64,000 nucleotides of DNA from the NCBI GenBank assembly GCA_963778525.1, contig CAVZUJ010000005.1, positions 193,536-257,535 on the forward strand, given 5' to 3'. This document shows positions 58,891-64,000 of this stretch, piece by piece; the stretch's first letter is position 1; each line of letters starts with the position of its first letter. The stretch comes from Schlegelella_A sp963778525. Lineage in GTDB: Bacteria > Pseudomonadota > Gammaproteobacteria > Burkholderiales > Burkholderiaceae_C. The position numbers and the translations under genes were made by a program. The notes beneath the pieces are model-generated. The model had not been told where the DNA came from, searched no databases, and saw only the letters and a program-made list of their open reading frames with translations.

Positions 58891-61468
58891 ATGACGCCGC
58901 CTGCCACCCCTCCCGTCTCGCCTGCGGCGAACCGGCCGCCTTCGGCCTGGCAACTCGGCGGCCGGCAGCTGCTGCGCGACTTTCGCGCCGGCGAGCTCCG
59001 CTTGCTGATCGTCGCCGTGACGCTCGCCGTCGCGGCGCTCACGGCAGTCGGCTTCTTCGCCGACCGCATCAACGGCGGCCTCGCCCGCGACGCGCGCCAG
59101 CTCCTCGGTGGCGACGCCATCGTGGCGAGCGACCAGCCGGCGCCGCCCGCGTTCGAGGCCGAGGCGCGCTCGCTCGGCCTGGCCACCGCCAGCACGGCCA
59201 ACTTTCCCAGCATGGGTCGGGCGCCCGACGACAAGGGCGGCGCGACGCGCCTGGTCAGCGTCAAGGCGGTGAGCGGCAGCTACCCGCTGCGCGGCAAGCT
59301 GCGCATCCGCAGCGCCGATGCCGGCAAGGAGGAAGACGTGGCCCGCGGACCGGCCGCGGGCTCGACCTGGGTCGACGCGGCGGTGCTCGATGCGCTCGGC
59401 CTGAAGATCGGCGATACGCTGCTGCTCGGCGATGCCAGCCTGAAGGTCGCCGCGGTCATCGTCATCGAGCCCGACCGCGGCACCGGCTTCGCGAGCTTCG
59501 CGCCGCGCGTCATGCTGAACGACGCCGATCTCGCCGCGACCGGCCTGGTGCAGCCGGCGAGCCGCGTCACCTATCGCTTCGCGGTCGCGGCCAATCGCGT
59601 CGGTGACGACAAGGTGAAGGCCTTCGTCGACTGGAGCGAAGCCGAGGTCAAGGCCAAGAGCCTGCGCGGCGTGCGCATCGAGTCGCTCGCCACGGGGCGG
59701 CCGGAGATGCGCCAGACGCTCGATCGGGCCGAGAAGTTTCTCAACCTGGTCGCCCTGCTTGCCGCGCTCCTCGCGGCGGTGGCCGTGGGCATTGCCTCGC
59801 GCGACTTCGCCAGCCGGCATCTCGACGACTGCGCCATGTTGCGGGTGCTCGGCGTCGCGCAGCGCACGATCGCGGCCCAGTACATCGTCGAGTTCGGTCT
59901 CGTCGGCCTGTTCGCGAGCGTTGTCGGCCTGCTGCTCGGCTTCGCCGTGCACTACGTTTTCCTCTGGCTGCTCGCCGGCTTCGTCGAGGGCAGCGTGCTG
60001 CCGCCGCCGAGTGCCTGGCCGGCGCTCTTCGGTGTCGGCGTCGGCTTCACCCTGCTCTTCGGCTTCGGCCTGCCGCCGGTGCTGCAGCTTGCGCGGGTAC
60101 CGCCGCTGCGCGTCATCCGGCGCGATGTCGGCACCTTGAAGCCGGCTTCGATCGCCGTCCTCGGCGCCGGCGTGCTCGGCTTTTCCGCGCTGTTGCTGGC
60201 GGTGGCGCGCGATCCCAAGCTCGGCCTGATCGCCGTCGGCGGCTTCGCCGCGGCCGTCTGCGTCTTCGCGCTGCTTTCCTGGCTGGCGCTGGTGGTCTTG
60301 CGCCGCTCCGTGCCGGAGACCGGCGCGCCGCGCTGGCTGATCCTCGCGACGCGTCAGATCGCGGCGCGGCCGGCCTTCGCCGTGCTGCAGGTTTCGGCGC
60401 TGGCGGTCGGCTTGCTCGCGCTGGTGCTGCTCTTTCTGCTGCGCACCGACCTCATCTCGAGCTGGCGCCAGGCCACGCCGAAGGACGCGCCCAATCGTTT
60501 TGTCATCAACGTCCAGCCGCCGCAGGCCGAGGCCTTTCGCAAAAGGCTTGAAGACTCCGGCGTGACGCGCTACGACTGGTTCCCGATGATCCGAGGTCGC
60601 CTGGTCGCCATCGACGGCAAGCCGGTTTCGCCCGAGGCCTATGCCGACGAGCGCGCCAAGCGTCTCGTCGAGCGCGAGTTCAACCTGAGCGACAGCGCCA
60701 CGCTGCCGGCGCACAACACGGTCGCCGCTGGCCGCTGGCAGGACAACGAAGCCGGCGGCCTGAGCGTCGAGCAAGGCCTGGCGGAGACGCTCGGGCTCAA
60801 GCTCGGCGACACGCTGCGCTTCGATCTCGGCGGCATCAACGTCGAGGGCCGCATCACCAGCCTGCGCAAGGTCGACTGGTCGTCGATGCGGGTCAATTTC
60901 TTCGTCCTCTTTCCGACCGCTCAGGTGCCCGATGCGCCGGTGAGCTTCATCGCCGCCTATCGCGCGCCGGCCACACCCGGCTTCGACAACGCGCTGTCGC
61001 GCGATTTCCCGAACATCACCTCGATCGACGTGTCGGCTTCGATCGCCGAGATCCAGCGCGTTCTCGACCAGGTGGTGCGCGCCGTCGAATTCCTGTTCGG
61101 CTTCACGCTCGCGGCCGGCCTCGTCGTTCTCTTCGCGGCGGTCAGCGCCACGCGCGAAGCGCGCGCCCGCGAGTTCGCGGTGATGCGAGCGCTCGGTGCG
61201 CGGCGGCAAGCTGCTGGCGCAGGTGCAGCGCGCCGAGCTGCTCGGCGTCGGGGCGTTGGCCGGCGTGCTGGCATCGCTTGCGGCGATCGCCGTCAGCTGG
61301 GCCCTGGCGCGCTATGTTTTCGAATTCAGCTGGAACCCTTCGCCCTTCGTGCCGCTCATAGGCGGCATCGCCGGCGCCTTGCTGGCGCTGGCTGCCGGCT
61401 GGTGGGGATTGCGCGAGGTGCTGACACGGCCGGTCGTGCAGACCTTGCGACAGGCGGCCGATCTCTAG
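58891..61468 (+). CDS. FtsX-family ABC transporter permease, YbbP type (one frameshift)
   Basis: About 858 residues after correcting a single-base change near 61203, which joins VMRALGA to GKLLAQVQRAELLG. The arrangement is a first membrane helix (residues about 38-56), a large periplasmic domain, a bundle of FtsX/MacB-type helices (about 285-480), a second periplasmic domain, then three terminal helices (AAGLVVLFAAVSATREARAR is the conserved segment before the shift). It resembles YbbP, which normally pairs with the ATPase YbbA. No ATPase gene is next to it here, so that partner is elsewhere or absent. Confidence 0.87.
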
Positions 61469-61496
61469 CAATTCAGGCCGCGTTCAAAGGCGTGAC

Positions 61497-62306
61497 ATGA
61501 AACGACAACATCTGGCCTCGATCGTGGTGCTCATCGTCGTTGCCGTCGGTGCACTTTCGTTCTGGTGGTTGCGTGGCAGGAGCGCCGCGCCCGAGAGCGC
61601 CGCGCCGGCCGTTGCCGCCGCTTCCGCGCCGGCGGCGCCACCTGTCGTCGCCGCGGCGCCATCGGCGCCGGCGGTGCTGCATCCGATCGAGGCGGTGCAA
61701 GGCGTTGGAGGTCCGCCCGATGCGGCCGCGATGCTGGCCGACCTGTTCGGCAAGAAAGCGGTCGACGCGCTGTTCCTCACCGACGACTTTGCCCTGCACC
61801 TCGCGGCGACGGTCGACAATCTCGGGCGGCCGACGGCCTCGCCGCGCTTGTGGCCGGTGCGACCCACGGGCGGCCGCTTCACCGTCGAGACGCGGGCCGG
61901 CGCCACGGTCATCGGCGCCGACAACGGCCTGCGCTACGACCCCTTGCTCATCGCCTTCGAATCGGCCGACCTGCGACGGGTGGCCCAGGCCTACAAGCGG
62001 CTGTATCCGCAGTTGCAGAAGGAATACGAGAACCTGGGCTATCCCGACCTCTACTTCAACGACCGCCTGGTCGAGGTGATCGACTCGATGCTGGCCACGC
62101 CGGATCCGGCGGCACCGCTGGAGCTGCGCTTGCCGAACACCGAAGGCGCATCGGCGCCGGCGCGTCCCTGGCTGCTCTACGAGTTCGCCGATCCGGAGAT
62201 GGCCGCCCGACCCGCCGGGCAAAAGCTTGTTGCGCATGGGCCCGGTCAACGGGCGTCGATGAAGGCCCGGCTGGCCGAATTCCGCAAGCTCGTGCCGCCA
62301 GCCTAG
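61497..62306 (+). CDS. DUF3014 family protein
   Basis: A 269-residue membrane-anchored protein: one N-terminal helix (IVVLIVVAVGALSFWWL), an Ala/Pro-rich linker to about residue 62, then the DUF3014 domain with HLAATVDNLGRPTASPRLWP and ENLGYPDLYFNDRLVEVIDS. Near the end, residues after AGQKL read VAHGPGQRASMKARL, whereas a one-base shift gives LLRMGPVNGRR, as is usual in the family. Compensating one-base changes near 62228 and 62259 thus garble about ten residues. Function unknown. Confidence 0.87.
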   Translation: MKRQHLASIVVLIVVAVGALSFWWLRGRSAAPESAAPAVAAASAPAAPPVVAAAPSAPAVLHPIEAVQGVGGPPDAAAMLADLFGKKAVDALFLTDDFALHLAATVDNLGRPTASPRLWPVRPTGGRFTVETRAGATVIGADNGLRYDPLLIAFESADLRRVAQAYKRLYPQLQKEYENLGYPDLYFNDRLVEVIDSMLATPDPAAPLELRLPNTEGASAPARPWLLYEFADPEMAARPAGQKLVAHGPGQRASMKARLAEFRKLVPPA

Positions 62307-62376
62307 GCTCCCCGCCGGCCGCCAAACAAGACGCAGTGCGCAAACTGGCCCGGCTTCTCGCGGCATACTGCGCCAC

Positions 62377-63503
62377 ATGCCGTTGAGCCCAAGGATCCCA
62401 TCTTTCGCGTTCTTCATCTGAGATTCCGAGCTCGATCACGAGCTGACGCTGGCCCACCTGATCCGCCGCGGCATCCACGCGAGACGCGGCGGGTCGATCC
62501 AAGGCAGCGTTTCTGGAGGCGCTCGACGAGGCCTGGGACGTCGTCATCTCCGACTACAAGTGCCGGGCTTCAGCGGCCTGCTGGCCGTCGGGCTCTCAAG
62601 GCAAACGCCAGCGACGTGCCCTCCATCCTCGTGTCCGGCGAGATCGGCGAAGACACGGCGGTGGAGGCGATGCGTGGCGGCGCAGCGACTATCTGCAGAA
62701 GAGCCATCTCGCGCGCCTGGTGCCGGCGCTGCTGCACGCCGTCGATGCGCCGAGACCGAGCGCGCGCGCGACAAGGCCGATCGCGACCTGCTCGAATCGG
62801 AGCAACGCCTGCACGAGCTGCCAGCACCTGCAAACCAGCATCGAGCCGAGCGCGCCGCCATCGCGCGCGAGATCCACGACGACGTCGGCGGCTCGCTCAC
62901 GGCCTGAAGTTCGACCTCGCCTGGATCGCACGCCACTCGAGCGCGCCGAAGTCAGTCACGCGCGTGCAGTCGCTCTGGAGACGGTGACGCACGCGATCGA
63001 GTCGAGCCAGCGCATCATGCGCAACCTGCACCCGGCCATCCTCGAGCAGGGCCTGGCGGCGGCGCTGCACTGGATCACTCTGCGCTTCGAGCGGCGCAGC
63101 GGGCGTCGTCTGCACCATCCGCACTAGCCGAAGAAGGCGCTTGAGCTGCCGCCCGGCGTGCCACTGGTGGCCTATCGCACCGCGCAAGAGGCGCACACCA
63201 ACATCAGCAAGCACGCGCGTGCGTCGCGCGTGCAGATCGACCTGTGATGGCCGGCGGCCTGTTCGCTGAGATCAGCGACAACGGACGGGGCTGAGCCAGG
63301 AAGATCTGGCGAAGGCCCGCTCGTTCGGCATCCGTGGCTTGCACGAGCGTGCAACGACGGTCGGTGGCTGGATCGATCTGTCGAGCGGGCCGCATGGGAC
63401 GACGTTGATCCTCTCGGTGCCGCTCGACGTGGCCGACAGCGCGTATGTGCCGGATGTCGAGCCGGATCGTTCGTACGATCCGAGTCAGTGGGCGGACGTA
63501 TGA
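62377..63503 (+). pseudogene. NarL-type histidine kinase with N-terminal receiver, frame-disrupted many times
   Basis: Reading across frames from the ATG at 62377 to the TGA at 63503 restores one gene. A receiver-like part comes first (ELTLAHLIRRG, then WDVVISDYK, then PSILVSGEIGEDTAVEAMRGG). Then comes a HisKA_3 dimerisation helix with the phospho-acceptor box AIAREIHDDVGGSLT, a helix NLHPAILEQGLAAALHW, and an ATPase-type end (QEAHTNISKHARAS, EISDNGRG, SFGIRGLHERATTVGGWIDL). I count roughly eight to ten single- or double-base shifts in 1.1 kb, too many for a working gene as read. Either the assembly is poor here or the kinase is a decaying pseudogene. The response regulator follows. Confidence 0.7.
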
Positions 63504-63700
63504 GATGCTGCGCTTGCGGTCTCGAGCGCGATCAGGCCAGCGAGGCGCTCTGCTGCGCTCATGTCCCCCGAGTCGCCGCTGCGCGCCGTCTCTCCTCCTT
63601 TACTTCGCTCCGCAGAACGCCTCACCGCCCTGATCGACAGCGCGCGCACCGCGGACACCGTCGCCCGTGGCCCGCGCGGTCGAACCCTCTGGAACAGCCG

Positions 63701-64000
63701 ATGATCAAAGTCTTCCTTTGCGACGACCACGCCCTCATCCGGCGCGGTATTCGCGACACGCTCTCCGATGCGCCCGACATCGAGGCGTCGGTGAAGCCGG
63801 CGACTACGGCGAGCTGCGCGCCTTGATGCGCGAGAAGACGGCCGACGTGCTGGTGCTCGACATCAACCTGCCCGGCCGCAGCCGCCTCGACGTGCTGCAT
63901 GCGCTGAAGGAGAGCGCATCGCCGATGCCCGTGCTCGTGGTCTCGATGTATCCGGAAGACCAGTACGCGATCCGGGCGTTGCGCGCCGGTGCCTTCGGCT
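63701..64000 (+). CDS. NarL/FixJ-type response regulator, N-terminal receiver (runs off right edge, one frameshift)
   Basis: The ATG at 63701 starts MIKVFLCDDHALIRRGIRDT, the classic receiver opening with the DD acidic pair. A single-base change near 63791 breaks DIEA from GEAGDYGELRALM. The phospho-acceptor Asp is in VLVLDINLPGRS, followed by PMPVLVVSMYPEDQYAIRAL, as in NarL-group regulators. The DNA-binding end lies beyond the window. It follows the kinase and is presumably its partner. Confidence 0.8.

Noticed and set aside
63560..63704. Short open frame overlapping the response regulator start as ATGA
   Set aside because: No ribosome site, no recognisable features, and it lies in a region of poor sequence quality.
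1..64000. CRISPR array, prophage, IS element, tRNA or rRNA
   Set aside because: Scanned by eye: no regularly spaced repeats, transposase, integrase or structural RNA sequences were found. The two tail-tube genes are not accompanied by other phage genes.

Overview
The window is GC-rich and densely coded. It looks like a chromosomal segment of a betaproteobacterium of order Burkholderiales, probably near the Rubrivivax/Leptothrix or Comamonadaceae groups. The basis is inference from content: three orphan Bug-type tripartite-tricarboxylate receptors, three Liv/Urt-type ABC importers, a Burkholderiales-style GGDEF-linker sequence, gspAB, DUF3297, and an intergenic GCCCCCCGAGGGGGC-centred element. 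No tRNA, rRNA, IS element, phage integrase or CRISPR array was seen.

Layout. 1-2265: c-di-GMP-type signalling genes (partial GGDEF-type protein, STAS-like protein, HD-GYP). 2542-5290: Bug receptor, DadA-like dehydrogenase, two small genes. 5312-9734: two tandem tail-tube-like genes, divergent from a large lipoprotein with a beta-helix region, then a DUF3892 gene. 9902-15832 (minus): amidase plus UrtA-type binding protein, UrtB-like permease, a fused permease-ATPase and a second ATPase. Divergent from it (15924-19946, plus): a LuxR regulator, a Rieske oxygenase, a glutamine-synthetase-like ligase and a [2Fe-2S] ferredoxin. 19981-22624: gspB and gspA. 22718-27874 (minus): second Liv cassette with a DUF1330 gene, controlled by a divergent MarR gene (28093). 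28519-30569: a second Rieske oxygenase divergent from an SDR. 30578-43752: purine locus with xdhABC (minus), then LysR, guanine deaminase, a BMP-type nucleoside/purine ABC importer and adenine/adenosine deaminase (plus). 43795-48709: TerC, GST, a methyltransferase, small lipoproteins, a hydrolase, a maleate-isomerase-like protein and a VOC protein. 48723-52715 (minus): two Bug receptors around an FAH hydrolase and a 2-hydroxyacid dehydrogenase. 53323-57858 (minus): a classic livKHMGF cassette. 57946-64000: DODA-type dioxygenase, a large FtsX-family permease, DUF3014, and a histidine kinase/response regulator pair running off the right edge.

The genes point to scavenging of nitrogenous and organic-acid substrates. 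Amides or amines would enter by the first importer and be handled by the amidase, the ligase and the Rieske oxygenase. Purines would enter by the BMP importer and be deaminated and oxidised toward urate. Organic acids would be bound by the Bug receptors.

Reading caveat: many conserved genes (beta-helix lipoprotein, amidase, xdhB, ade, livM, the FtsX permease, DUF3014, and above all the histidine kinase at the right end) are interrupted by single-base frame changes, often in short G/C runs. Assembly error is the simplest explanation, so broken genes are annotated over their full reconstructed extent. Several seemingly fused long ORFs (amidase with binding protein, xdhB with xdhC, livM with livG at 55 kb) are artefacts of these shifts. 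The two LivM-LivG fusions at 10.6-12.3 kb and 23.7-25.6 kb look genuine.
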